Origin: Brachynemurus nebulosus | Taxonomy: Eukaryota; Arthropoda; Insecta; Neuroptera; Myrmeleontidae | Length of the DNA: 64,000 nucleotides | Direction of reading: 5' to 3' | Assembly: GCA_035578155.1 (NCBI GenBank) | Contig: JAPWDM010000015.1 | Span: forward strand, 3,912,001 to 3,976,000 | Shown: in pieces, positions 1-10,175 of the stretch | Layout of the letters: each line of letters begins with the position of its first letter | Numbering within the stretch: position 1 is the stretch's first letter | Program-made: the position numbers and the translations under genes | The notes under the pieces: generated by a model | What the model saw: the letters and a program-made list of their open reading frames with translations, nothing else | Databases searched by the model: none | Told to the model about the DNA's origin: nothing

Positions 1-187
1 AATATCACTTAAACTGGTTTAACCAGGGAAAACGTATACAATAGCAAAAGTTATTTAAAATATTAATTACGTGTATACGCTTATGTTAAAGTAGGTTTAA
101 CCACAAGGTGTGAAAAATGTCAGGCATATGATGCTGTGGAAATATAATAAAATATAACTTAACAACTTATTTGGAATATACAATAGT

Positions 188-333
188 TTAAATTATCAAC
201 GTGAAAAAAGGGTATCATAAATACATACAATTGACAATTAAATTATCAACGAGAAAAAAATATTTTGAATACACACAATTGACAATTAAATTATCAACGA
301 GAAAAAAGTATTTTGAATACACCCAATTGACAA
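188..333. repeat. Tandem repeat, three units of 48-50 bp
   Basis: Three head-to-tail units run at 188-237, 238-285 and 286-333. Each begins TTAAATTATCAACG and ends CAATTGACAA. The second and third units are almost identical and the first has diverged more. No coding frame is linked to it. Confidence 0.85.
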
Positions 334-829
334 TTAATAAAACTTAATAACACTCACCAAAAATTATATGGTGTCAAAAGCATTATTAAATTAATTAAGA
401 GAAAGTTAAAATTAATTAAAAGTGAATTATAAAGTAATCAGCATCGTAATACCGAACACCTTTACACCCAAACTACCAATAATGGTATATTGGTAAAGTA
501 TTAACATATTGAAAATTTATAATAACGTCTGAAAACCTGAAGGGTCAACAGACAAAACAGATGGTGAGATGTTTCACCAACCACTGGTTACACCACTCTA
601 CCTATCCTCAACAGTCATCCCCAAAGCTAACGTCGGAGATAAGTAGGGTGACGTATGTCGCAGGCGCATTACGAATATTCTAGAATAAATATAAAAAAAA
701 TAAAATACATACATGAACATAGTTATTATATAATTTTTAATTAATATTGTTCGAACAGCAGTGACTGTGGCAAATTGGTAAATATAATTAAGAGTTGAAC
801 AGATACGTACTTAAAATATACAGGTCAAT
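334..829. other. AT-rich stretch without a recognisable gene
   Basis: I see no open frame or structured RNA. It lies directly upstream of the piggyBac remnant and may contain that element's 5' flank, but I found no TTAA-CCC terminus to fix a boundary. Confidence 0.5.
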
Positions 830-1803
830 TTGCGACAACGCTGCAATAGTGATGAAGAAATGGAAGTTCTCGAATACCAAAATGATTCTGACAGTGATTT
901 TTCGACGGATGATAGTGTAATTGATCCAGACTGGAGGCCAGTTGAAGATCTTGAAGATGGTTTTCTTGATGATCTAACATCCATTTGGGGGAATGAAAAA
1001 AATGAACCGATTTTCAACAAAAACGTGAAAACGAACACCCAAACTGTATTACTTTCAGATTCGCGGAGTACTAATAAAACACAAATATTGCCAACAAGTT
1101 TATATGAAGAATATGTTACAGTTCCTGAGGTAGATCACTTACTTAGTAAAAATTATTTTATATGGAATACGACACCATTTAGTAAATAAAAAAAAACTGT
1201 TTCTAAAAACATCATTCACAAAATTCCAGGACCAGCAGAATATTTAAAAAATTTAACTGACCCTAAAGAAATTTTTGAAAAGTTCTTCGACGAAACAATT
1301 ATTGAAAAGATTTTGAAGTATACGAATGAAGATATAAGAATAAGAAGTTCTAATTATGCTCAAAAAAAATTTACCACTTCTGAAACCAATACAACAGAAT
1401 TAATGGCCTTTTAAGGAATTCTTCTGTGGTCTGCTGCACTAAAAGATAATCACCTAAATGCCGATATAATGTTTAACAATACTTATTGTGGAAACACTTA
1501 TAAAGCCACATTCAGTAAAAATCGGTTTCAGTTTCTAATGAACTGTTTAAGATTTGACGATAAAAATACAAGTATTGTTAAACTGTGATGTGGCAGTGTG
1601 ATGTGGCAGCGAAATATTTAATAAATGCCATTCCCTATCTAGGGAAATGTATGAATACATATGGACGACCACTTTTGGAATTTATTGTATTTAAGTTGGC
1701 AGAACCTATTTTTGGATCCAATCGTAACATCACCATGGATAACTGGTTTATTAGTATTCCCTTAGCAGAAAAGTTATTAGATCAATACAAACTCACAAAG
1801 TAG
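830..1803 (+). pseudogene. piggyBac-type transposase, decayed and internally deleted
   Basis: A cut-and-paste DDE transposase remnant. The N-terminal part (830-1189) is acidic (DSDSDFSTDDSVIDPDW), as usual before the piggyBac core. The frame continues through in-frame stops at 1187-1189, about 1408 and 1586-1588, and still reads as a piggyBac core (for example FSKNRFQFLMNCLRFDDK). From 1585 a different frame carries a later core segment with DVAAKYLINAIPYLGK and TMDNWFISIPLAEKLL, which holds a typical conserved DNW. The stretch expected between them, with the first catalytic Asp, is missing. The junction is a 13-bp tandem duplication (TGTGATGTGGCAG at 1584-1596 and 1597-1609). The gene ends abruptly at LTK where the inverted-repeat arm sequence takes over. 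Family assignment is by recognition of the motifs. Confidence 0.85.
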
Positions 1804-1980
1804 TGGGTTTTGGAGAGTTCTGAGCCAATCCTGTAAGGATTAAGATACGTATAGCATACCCTTCATGTATACGTACATATATGTATAGCATACTCTTTGA
1901 GAGGTGGTACATACAGAGTACATACATCTAACTTCCGTCAGAATGAGTGATGCAGTCTGTTGAGTTTTCCCTGGGATCAA

Positions 1981-2190
1981 GTTACAAAAAGAGTTAATTA
2001 TAGTAAAAATTGTGTCAGTTTCAATTGGTGAACCGTGAATCGTTCTGCATTCGCAGTAAATGTAAGTAAATTTGTGTTTTAAGTAAAAAATGTTGCTTAA
2101 TATTACAAAAAGGGTTCATTATAGTAAAAATTGTGTCAATTTCAATTGGTGAACCGTGAATTGTTCTGTATTCACAGTAAATGTAAGTAA
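1981..2190. repeat. Tandem duplication of about 90 bp at ~120-bp spacing
   Basis: Two similar blocks start near 1981 and 2102. Both contain AATTGTGTCA, AATTGGTGAACCGTGAAT and CAGTAAATGTAAGTAA. The same pair is present inverted in the right arm at about 6740-6950. The GTAAGTAA ends look like splice donors, so these might be alternative leader exons of a captured transcript; this is inference. Confidence 0.6.
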
Positions 2191-2720
2191 TTGTTCTTTA
2201 AATATTAGAGTTACATATTATATTATTAGTCACTGAAATGTTTAGCCATCGATAATGTACTAGATTACAATTAAAACGATTTCTTTCTCTGTAATAAAAC
2301 TAGCATATTTTTTATAAACTGAGCACTCAAAATTCATATGAAAATGAAAATTCTAGTTTTTCTAGATAGTTTTTATATCAAAAATATTAGGTCAACTGAA
2401 TTTTATGTTAAATTTGTATTATTTACTAGTTTTTTCTAATAATAAACATTTTTTTAAATATAATATTTGTATTTTAATGTGTAGCCTTATTTATTAAATT
2501 TAAATTAAGAAGATTATCCTTTGAATGTTTTATATGCTTTCTAATCAAAAACTATTTTTATATAAAGATTTCTCTTTGATTTAAACAGCAGCCCTTTAAA
2601 TATTATTGGGATTACTGCTCAATTTTAAGTGAAAATTTTATAAACTTTATTCATAATTCTAAGATGATGTGTTGTTGATTTAGGTGAAGTTTTTCTCTGT
2701 GCAGATGCTGGTGATTGTGG

Positions 2721-2936
2721 TCAAACTGATTCATTTTCAGAGTTATTTTCATTACTAGCTGACATTGACGTATGACGTAGTACTGAATTACGATGAGCCA
2801 ATTCAAATGCATTTAATCTAATCCGCATAAAATTTAAGTGATGCTGTAATCTATGTAAAATTTTAGGCTGCAATCCTGAAAATAATACAATACTCGTAAA
2901 TATAACAATTAGTGAAGTCGGCGGGCCCTGCTTCAC
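2721..2936 (-). CDS. 71-codon frame in the left arm, product unknown
   Basis: The frame starts MKQGPPTSLIVIFTS and ends SASNENNSENESV. It is almost identical to the frame at 5987-6202 in the opposite arm, differing by an Asn/Asp change near the end. From GLQPKILHRL onward it is preceded by TTTTCAG, a plausible 3' splice site, so the first ~20 codons may be intron read-through. After the stop a further readable stretch (PQSPASAQRKTSPKSTTHHL) continues in frame with the same TGA in both arms, so the stop predates the duplication. I do not recognise the family. It may be the last exon of a captured gene. Confidence 0.3.
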   Translation of the reverse strand: MKQGPPTSLIVIFTSIVLFSGLQPKILHRLQHHLNFMRIRLNAFELAHRNSVLRHTSMSASNENNSENESV

Positions 2937-3219
2937 AGGGTCCTCATAACACGAGAGAAATCAAAACTAGTTTTCCGATTGTCCTAACTAAAAAACTTTG
3001 ATCTAAGCTAACCTAACTCGCTTTTCAAGTTTATAGTTCTTTCATACCTAATTGTATCTAATGTATGGCTTGTGGAATAGGTACCCATTTCCTGCTTGTA
3101 ATATCATAATATGACAATTTTTCAAAATAATTTGAATGTCCCATTAAACTATGATCTTACTAAAATCTTACATATTCCTTCTATATTTTATCTATAATAC
3201 CGTTAGAAATAACTATTTC

Positions 3220-3528
3220 TCTTTGGGAGTGACTCATTTTGGGAGTGACTCATTTTGGGAGTGACTCATTTTAGGAGTGACTCATTTTGGGAGTGACTCT
3301 TTTTGGGAGTGACTCATTTTGGGAGTGACTCATTTTGGGGAGTGACTCTTTTTGGGAGTGACTCTTTTTGGGAGTGACTCATTTTGGGAGTGACTCTTTT
3401 TGAGAGTGACTCTTTTTGGGAGTGACTCTTTTTGAGAGTGACTCATTTTGGGAGTGACTCTTTTTTGGGAGTGACTCATTTTGGGAGTGACTCTTTTTGG
3501 GGAGTGACTCTTTTTGAGAGTGACTCTT
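3220..3528. repeat. Minisatellite, 16-bp unit GGGAGTGACTCATTTT
   Basis: About 20 copies of a 15-17-bp unit with two alternating variants, GTGACTCATTTT and GTGACTCTTTTT. The first variant contains TGACTCA, the consensus AP-1/bZIP site, so the array carries roughly ten such sites. It runs directly into a second, T/G-rich array. The same pair of arrays occurs inverted at the right end of the window. Confidence 0.9.
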
Positions 3529-3776
3529 TGGTGTCTTTTTGGTGTAATTTTGGTGTCATTTGGTGTATTTTTGGAGTAAGTTTGGTGTCATTTGGTGTAT
3601 TATTGGTGTAATTTTGGTGTTATTTGGTGTATTTTTTTTGGTGTTATTTGGTGTATTTTTGGTGTATTTTTGGTGTATTTTTGGTGTGTTTTTGGTGTAA
3701 TTTTGGTATTATTTGGTCTATTTTTGGTGTCATTTTGGTGTTGTTTGGTCTATTTTTGGTGTCATTTGGTGTGTTT
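3529..3776. repeat. Minisatellite, unit TTTTGGTGTA (10-12 bp)
   Basis: Head-to-tail copies of TTTTTGGTGT with A or CA inserts. The array translates into Trp/Cys/Val/Phe-rich open frames on the + strand, which are artefacts of the repeat and not genes. It abuts the 16-bp array on its left. Confidence 0.9.
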
Positions 3777-3970
3777 GCAAGTGTCAACTGGCTTCAAAAT
3801 GGTTTCAAAATCACTGTAAATAACGAACGGCATCCTCAGTTGTTTGTGATATTTTTCAAATTTCAAGACAGACTTTTTCGGTGAAGGGAGTACGGTTTAG
3901 ACATGATTACAATCTCATTTTTCGTGTTCCTTCAACCGATCTTCTGTTCTGAAAAACTGAAGACATCCAT

Positions 3971-4847
3971 TCACATATTCTTAACGTTTACAACCGCTTT
4001 CTTCTTTTCTATCCACGCCGGTAGTTGTATATAGGATGACCCGCGAAGAGGAGTAAACTTGTTAATATTAATTTCCAAGTACTTAACCTCTTGCAACGTC
4101 CATCCTGTTTCTTTGTGCTCAAACTCTTCGCTCTTGGTGTTGAGGGTTTGAGAAAAATCGGTATACATTTCATCCAAATCCGTTGCCTCGGTCATTATTT
4201 TGTTCTTTGTGTTGAACGATTTTGTTTCTGCTCGAGTTTTTCCAGTCTTTTCAAGTGTGTACAGTCCAAATAATTCCATATTTATCTTGAATGTTGCATG
4301 TCGTCCCAGTTCGTGTGTTAATAGACGCATCACTTTGAGTTCAATGTGTTTTAAAAATTCGTTGATATTTGTAATTTTTTCCGAAGCTCGTATTCGATAA
4401 CTGATCATTCGATTTTTATATGCGCTTGCTACTTTTTCAACAAATTCGTCGTTTTCCACTTGAGTACTTGCGCGATTCTTGTGTTCAAGACTCCGTAAAT
4501 GCCCGTAGTAGCGTGACGTTGGTATCTCAAGGTCGCATATATCACATCGTCTCGTTTCAATCAGAGAATTATCAGTTTCCATCACCGTTGCCAGTTCATC
4601 ATCGTTGTCCAGTTTAGATTTTTTGTTCGGTGAATGCTCGTTGTCCATTGTTGCTGCCGGTCGTTTTTTGAGTTTCCAAATTATGTGCTTGTTTTAAATG
4701 TGTTTTAAAATTATCCAAACGATTAAATTTTTTCCCACATTCATGGCACTGGAACTCCACATCTGAATGCTTGCTTTTAATGTGACGGGTTAAATTATGT
4801 TTTTGTGTGAACGATTTGTTACACTTTTCACAATTGAACGCCTCCAT
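3971..4847 (-). pseudogene. C2H2 zinc-finger protein of a virus-like DNA-polymerase family, frameshifted and truncated
   Basis: The gene starts at 4847 with two tandem C2H2 fingers (CEKCNKSF...H...H and CHECGKKF...H...H). A one-base indel in the A-run near 4661-4666 shifts the frame, and the rest reads from another frame at 4648-3971. That part opens with a basic SPNKKSKL stretch, then a third C2H2-like unit (CDICDLEI...H...H), an alpha-rich region and a conserved-looking tail (LEININKFTPLRGSSYIQLP, then KKKAVVNVKNM). A TGA follows and the reading degenerates beyond it toward the minisatellite. From memory, such N-termini precede B-family DNA polymerases in virus-like elements repeated in hemipteran genomes. 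No polymerase motif is present here, so the polymerase link is inference. Confidence 0.6.
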
Positions 4848-4879
4848 TATGCTTTATCTGAAATAAAATATTGGTATTA

Positions 4880-5200
4880 GAAAACGGTTACAACAATATA
4901 ATACGACAATAGTATAGGCACAACAATAGGATAGGTACAACAATGAATACAACAATAGGATAGGTACAACAATAAGATAAGTAGAACAATAGGATAGGTA
5001 CTACAACAGGTACAACAATAGGATAAGTACAACAATGAATACAACAATAGGATAGGTACTACAATAGGTACAACAATAGGAGAGATACAACAATGAATAC
5101 AACAATAGGAGGGATACAACAATATAGGTTTTACAATAGGATAGGTACTACAATAATGAATACAACAATGAAAATGGATATGATAATAGGTCAATAATGT
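4880..5200. repeat. Minisatellite, units of ACAATAGGATAGGTAC type
   Basis: Variable 15-20-bp units built from ACAATAGGATAGGTAC, ACAACAATGAAT and similar words. It lies just upstream of the zinc-finger remnant, in its leader. The long minus-strand frame across it is low-complexity Tyr/Ile/Cys/Pro and is an artefact. Confidence 0.85.
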
Positions 5201-5340
5201 TGATGCCTGTAATAACTTAATACTTACAATTGCTCTTCCTTGTATCCTTTGATAATTATTTAGAAGATTTGTTGCTTAGCTCAAGCTTATTGCTGCTGCT
5301 GCTGCTAATTTGATGCTTACACCACAACTTCTTGCAAATA

Positions 5341-5376
5341 ACTGAGCCAGCGTCGATGCGCCACTCCTATATATAG
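5341..5376 (-). promoter_or_regulatory. TATA box and TCAGT initiator facing the zinc-finger remnant
   Basis: On the minus strand TATATATA occupies 5375-5368, and TCAGT, the arthropod initiator, occupies 5345-5341. The spacing is 32 bp from the first T of TATA to the A of the initiator, right for TATA at -30 and Inr at +1. Transcription from here would run through the 4.9-5.2 kb minisatellite into the start at 4847. Upstream is a G-rich stretch (GTGGGGGGTGGGGG on the minus strand). A gene-wide leader of ~500 bp would be long, so an intron is possible. Confidence 0.5.
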
Positions 5377-5703
5377 CGAGTACCCCCACCCCCCACTTCA
5401 ACCACCTGCGTCTACAGCTTTTAAACATGTCTCAACAGGTTGTGATATGATGCAATAATATTTACAATTCAATATGATGCAACAATTATTAATAAAATAG
5501 CAGATATTTTATCATGTAACGGGGGACATACATTCGAGATAAAAAAATAAATCTAATTTTATAAGTCTAAGATTATAATTTAGGTATATCATTAATAGGT
5601 GGTACAAATAAATAACATTTGTATTTTAAAATTGCTTTATATTTTACAGTGTCAAGGGAATATTGTTTGTAATTTTTAAAAAATTTTTATTTCAGAAACA
5701 ATA

Positions 5704-5865
5704 ATGGATGAAAATAGACATGTTTGTGCTCCTTTTTCTTCCTTCGTTCCTGACTGTGAAGAACATAATCATAGTTTAATGGGACATTCAAATTATTTTG
5801 AAAAATTGTCATATTATGATATTATAAGCAGGAAATGGGTACCTATTCCACAAGCCATACATTAG
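5704..5865 (+). CDS. 53-codon frame, product unknown
   Basis: A short frame beginning MDENRHVCAPFSSF and ending RKWVPIPQAIH. It is preceded by TTTTTATTTCAG at 5684-5695, a good 3' splice site, so it may be an exon. Its second half (from 5768) lies inside the inverted-repeat arm and is present in mirror image at 3057-3154; its first half is unique to this side. A stop follows, then after ~180 bp a second candidate exon (GLQPKIL...) in the same orientation. I do not recognise the product. Confidence 0.3.
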   Translation: MDENRHVCAPFSSFVPDCEEHNHSLMGHSNYFEKLSYYDIISRKWVPIPQAIH

Positions 5866-7163
5866 ATGCAATTAGGTATGAAAGAACTATAAACTTGAAA
5901 AGCGAGTTAGGTTAGCTTAGATCAAAGTTTTTTAGTTAGGACAATCGGAAAACTAGTTTTGATTTCTCTCGTGTTATGAGGACCCTGTGAAGCAGGGCCC
6001 GCCGACTTCACTAATTGTTATATTTACGAGTATTGTATTATTTTCAGGATTGCAGCCTAAAATTTTACATAGATTACAGCATCACTTAAATTTTATGCGG
6101 ATTAGATTAAATGCATTTGAATTGGCTCATCGTAATTCAGTACTACGTCATACGTCAATGTCAGCTAGTAATGAAAATGACTCTGAAAATGAATCAGTTT
6201 GACCACAATCACCAGCATCTGCACAGAGAAAAACTTCACCTAAATCAACAACACATCATCTTAGAATTATGAATAAAGTTTATAAAATTTTCACTTAAAA
6301 TTGAGCAGTAATCCCAATAATATTCAAAGGGCTGCTGTTTAAATCAAAGAGAAATCTTTATATAAAAATAGTTTTTGATTAGAAAGCATATAAAACATTC
6401 AAAGGATAATCTTCTTAATTTAAATTTAATAAATAAGGCTACACATTAAAATACAAATATTATATTTAAAAAAATGTTTATTATTAGAAAAAACTAGTAA
6501 ATAATACAAATTTAACATAAAATTCAGTTGACCTAATATTTTTGATATAAAAACTATCTAGAAAAACTAGAATTTTCATTTTCATATGAATTTTGAGTGC
6601 TCAGTTTATAAAAAATATGCTAGTTTTATTACAGAGAAAGAAATCGTTTTAATTGTAATCTAGTACATTATCGATGGCTAAACATTTCAGTGACTAATAA
6701 TATAATATGTAACTCTAATATTTAAAAAACAATTACTTACATTTACTGTGAATACAGAACAATTCACGGTTCACCAATTGAAATTGACACAATTTTTACT
6801 ATAATGAACCCTTTTTATAATATTAAGCAACATTTTTTACTTAAAACACAAATTTACTTACATTTACTGCGAATGCAGAACGATTCACGGTTCACCAATT
6901 GAAACTGACACAATTTTTACTATAATTAACTCTTTTTGTAACTTGATCCCAGGGAAAACTCAACAGACTGCATCACTCATTCTGACGAAAGTTAGATGTA
7001 TGTACTCTGTATGTACCACCTCTCAAAGAGTATGCTATACATATATGTACGTATACATGAAGGGTATGCTATACGTACCTTAATCCTTACAGGATTGGCT
7101 CAGAACTCTCCAAAACCCACTACTTTGTGAGTTTGTATTGATCTTCTAATAACTTTTCTGCTA
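5768..7163 (-). repeat. Right arm of the 1.39-kb inverted duplication
   Basis: Reverse complement of 1763-3154. The two arms enclose a 2.6-kb core (3155-5767) containing the minisatellites, the zinc-finger remnant and its promoter. The left arm's outer end continues into ~930 bp of piggyBac, whereas this side has only ~40 bp of it. This gives the order of events: piggyBac truncation, then inverted duplication. Confidence 0.9.
5987..6202 (+). CDS. 71-codon frame in the right arm, product unknown
   Basis: The counterpart of the minus-strand frame at 2721-2936, with Asp for Asn near the end. The likely exon begins after TTTTCAG at 6040-6046 (GLQPKILHRLQHHLNFMRIR...). It ends in a TGA shared with the other arm and is followed in frame by a Ser/Pro/Lys-rich stretch. 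With the exon-like frame at 5704-5865 it could be part of a captured host or element gene. The near-identity of two copies reflects the recent arm duplication rather than demonstrated selection. Confidence 0.3.
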   Translation: MKQGPPTSLIVIFTSIVLFSGLQPKILHRLQHHLNFMRIRLNAFELAHRNSVLRHTSMSASNENDSENESV

Positions 7164-8372
7164 GTGATAGGCAAAGGAAAAAGTACGATGAGTATAGTAA
7201 AAATTACCCCATGGCTCCGTAAAAATTTCGGCGCTATACAGGAAAAATTCTACTCTCTTACCGTATTATTTATAAGGTTTTTTTTTTTTTATTTATTAAT
7301 AAATAATTGAATTAAAATAGTTTAAAAAGATATTGATAGAAGGGTAAGGATTAAAATTAAATTAATTGAAAAAATGTTCTGTGGTTTTTTATTATTTGGG
7401 GAAAAACATTGTTGAATCACGCCCTGGCCACCAAAATTATGTTCAGTTACGTTCTGGTCGCCAAAATTATGTTGGGATTTTGTCGGTTTCACTACTGTGA
7501 TTGATGTTAAAATAAAATAATAAAAAACCACAGAACATTTTTTCAATATTTGAAATGAATGTAAGAAAAACACAATGATGTATTTGTTATTTGATAACAA
7601 AATAAATTGTTTATTTGAAGTTAAAATTATAATGTTTGTAATTATGAAAGTACAAAAAGCATATGTATTAATATGAAAAAAGGAATGTATGCTGTTATGT
7701 TGTATGACCGTTGACTTGGCGGTATTATTGGACTGTTGCGACCGACTGTTGTGTTCGATATCTTGTGTACAACTGAAAAAGTGGTGTGGTACTCGAACAG
7801 GGTACCGATTGACATTGGTGTCATAGCTACTACTGGTGAGTTATTCAAAATGACCTTGTGTGATGATTCAAGTGATACTTGTGTGAGAGAGATGCTTGAA
7901 GACAGGTTTCAAAGAGAAAATAAAGATAACAAATACCGTTTAAACAAAAATTAAGTAAATTTTCCTGGTATCCAATTGAAATTTTACTAGTCCATCGAAT
8001 TTTACGGAGCTGTATGGGAAGAATTCCTAGGCTGTACAGGAGAAATTTTCAAATGAATCTTAAAAAATAATGTTTGAAAGGCATTTCTTATATATTTGCT
8101 TGATAATTTCCTACCGACTGGTCACTTGAGCCTGGTTTACCGGAGGCAGCTCCGTAATTTTTACTGTAATTTTTTCTCAGTGTACGTTTAGGCACTCGCT
8201 TTTGAACCAATTAGGGGAATTACCGCGCGCTGTTCACTTGTTTAAATTTCCTCTGTCAGCGTATTGTTTCGTTTGGATACTAAAGCGAGTAGACGTATTG
8301 TAAGCATAGCAAAGCATGTTAACATTTGTGTTACCGTTGATTCCATTAGCCAAAGTTTAACGTTTAAATAAG
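7164..8372. other. Non-coding stretch with a possible decayed DNA transposon
   Basis: AGTAAAAATTACCCCATGGCTCCG starts near 7199 and an inverted relative (AGTAAAAATTACGGAGC on the minus strand) ends near 8174, spaced ~1 kb apart; they could be terminal repeats of a decayed element. Inside, no convincing gene is seen. The tail from 8180 to 8372 is the upstream region of the next transposase gene. Confidence 0.3.
7365..7547. repeat. 183-bp hairpin element with perfect 32-bp inverted ends
   Basis: The segment 7365-7396 (ATTGAAAAAATGTTCTGTGG...) is perfectly complementary to 7516-7547. The loop contains a small direct repeat, CGCCAAAATTATGTT / CACCAAAATTATGTT. This looks like a short MITE or a foldback copy of an LTR end. 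No target duplication was found. Confidence 0.6.
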
Positions 8373-10175
8373 ATGTCGTTTCAAATAGACAAATCCAAGT
8401 TTTACCAAAAATTGTTTGAAAGTTTTAAAAAATCTCACACAAGTACGAAAGTACAAAATGTACAAAAGTTAGTTAATGAATTGTGGCGAAATTATAAATT
8501 ACAAGCAAAGTCCGACAAGGAACTAGATATTATTGTATCTAAGAGAATTGAAGAAGAATTGCAAGCGGCGACTAAGAATAAATCCAATCTACTACATTTT
8601 TTTTTCCAAGGTGAATGACGAAATCATTTTAGGTACCTATGAGTACTAGAAATATTAGAAATCGCCAAAAAGTTTCTCTTTACATTTTGTAACAATAATT
8701 TAAACGTTTTATGATTAGAAAATATTATAGCCTATCTCAAAGTATAGAGGTAATATTCATTATTTAGATTTATTTCTTAAGATTGACTACGTCAATTGGT
8801 CACAAAATACAGGGTGTTAGTTTTCTGTATGTGATGGATGTAATTCCCGGCTTTAAAGATTACTTAAAGCCATAGGGCTTTAAATAATCTTTAAATGCAG
8901 TTTTTTATTGCATACTTTGTACATATTTATGTAGCTTAATAAGAGAATCTTTAGCAGAACCCATAGAAAGTTTTTATTTTTAGGCAACGACTATCTGTAA
9001 ACCTCCAGAAAAAACACAAATTATACAGCCAGCTTCAAATATTAAAAAACAGGAAGAAGATAAAATAAAACCCGGTAATGAATCCCAACAGCAATGCGAA
9101 AATAATGAAAATGCAGATCAACAGAGAGCAAAACCTTCTCAGGAAGCTATGAAAAATAAGATTGCTCTACTCGAAAAAAATCTGAATGTTTTGTATTCTA
9201 CCAGAGATACTATCCCAAGCCGTGCTGAAGTTGATAAACAGATCATTAAGTTGCGGGAGGAAATAAAAACAGCAAAACAGCCTTTAAACAGGAAGATTCA
9301 AAACGCAGTTGTCCAGAAGAAACACAGGGATGGTATGAAAAAAAAATTAGAAGATATTTGTCATGAAAATCCAGAAATAATAAAAAGACTATCTCTGAGG
9401 GATTCAGTGGGACGTCCTAATCTTGAAAGCAATCAACCATCACTATTGAAAACAATTGCGGATATAGCTTTATTTGGGAGTGCAGCAGATGATAGAAGAC
9501 GAACGGAATCTATTCGCAGCGTAAAAACTCTTGATGAACTCACACAAGAATTACGTAAAATAGGATTTGACATTAGTCGCAGTGGGACATGTCTTCGTTT
9601 GATTCCCAGAAAATCTAATTCTGCAGAGGGACGAAGATATGTATCGACAGTCCCTGTTAAGCTCATTCGGGCTCAAACTGATCACAAGAGCCACTCAGAT
9701 AGCAAGTTCGCTGAAACATCAATCCATTATTTAGAGAACATAGCATCCATACTTGGACCAGATCGTCCCTATTGGCGTAACTGCGGCAAATAAGCAAGCA
9801 CCTCTTCTAATGCAGATAGAATATAGAACCAAATTTCCTGACCACGATTGGGTAATCGCTGAGCGTCATAAATTAATACCATCTGTTTATGCTGGTATCA
9901 AAATTACTTCCAGTATGCTAGGACAACCGCAAGCCGTTGGATATTCTGGACCAACATACATCGCTATTCGAAGTGGAAAGCATAGTTCATCTACTGCTAA
10001 TACTCATGCTCAGGATTTCGAGACGCTTCTCTAACTTGAAAAGTTTCGATCATTAGCTAAAACTGACCATGGACTAGTAAAACCAGTGGTAATCATGACG
10101 GTTGATGGAGGGCCAGATGAAAATCCGCGTTATCAAAAAGTCATAGGGTTTGCTATACAACACTTTAAGCAAAAT
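8373..10175 (+). pseudogene. Transposase-like protein of an unnamed DDE transposon, N-terminal part
   Basis: The gene starts at 8373 (MSFQIDKSKFYQKLFESFKK). The frame ends just after a possible splice donor (8611), and resumes after an acceptor at 8981-8983 in a frame covering 8984-9793, with a coiled-coil-like Lys/Glu stretch and DIALFGSAADDRRRTESIRS. A small deletion moves the frame to 9753, which reads VPIGVTAANKQAPLLMQIEY and HKLIPSVYAGI. One in-frame TAA (10032-10034) follows, then TVDGGPDENPRYQKV, where the acidic residues could be catalytic. The frame stops at 10176, where a foldback element is inserted. Proteins with these blocks are, from memory, widespread in invertebrate genomes; I cannot name the superfamily. 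The C-terminal part lies at 18924-19709. Confidence 0.6.

Larger units (their letters stand above)
1763..3154 (+). repeat. Left arm of a 1.39-kb inverted duplication
   Basis: This stretch is repeated in reverse complement at 5768-7163, nearly base for base. The outer end lies inside the piggyBac remnant (TAGCAGAAAAGTTATTAG at both outer ends) and the inner end stops after AAACTATGAT. Differences are few, for example 3 extra bases in the right arm near 7148. The arm contains an internal ~120-bp tandem duplication and a 71-codon reading frame on the minus strand. Because only ~40 bp of piggyBac is included, the duplication came after the piggyBac truncation. Confidence 0.9.

Noticed and set aside
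3220..3528. CRISPR-like array
   Set aside because: Units are contiguous with no unique spacers, and the genome is eukaryotic.
3592..3884. Two overlapping Trp/Cys/Phe-rich reading frames
   Set aside because: They are translations of the TTTTGGTGTA minisatellite and have no protein-like composition.
4877..5194. 105-codon minus-strand frame rich in Tyr, Ile, Cys and Pro
   Set aside because: Artefact of the ACAATAGGATAGGTAC repeat.
7322..7600. 92-codon minus-strand frame
   Set aside because: It spans the 32-bp hairpin element and looks like read-through of repeat sequence.
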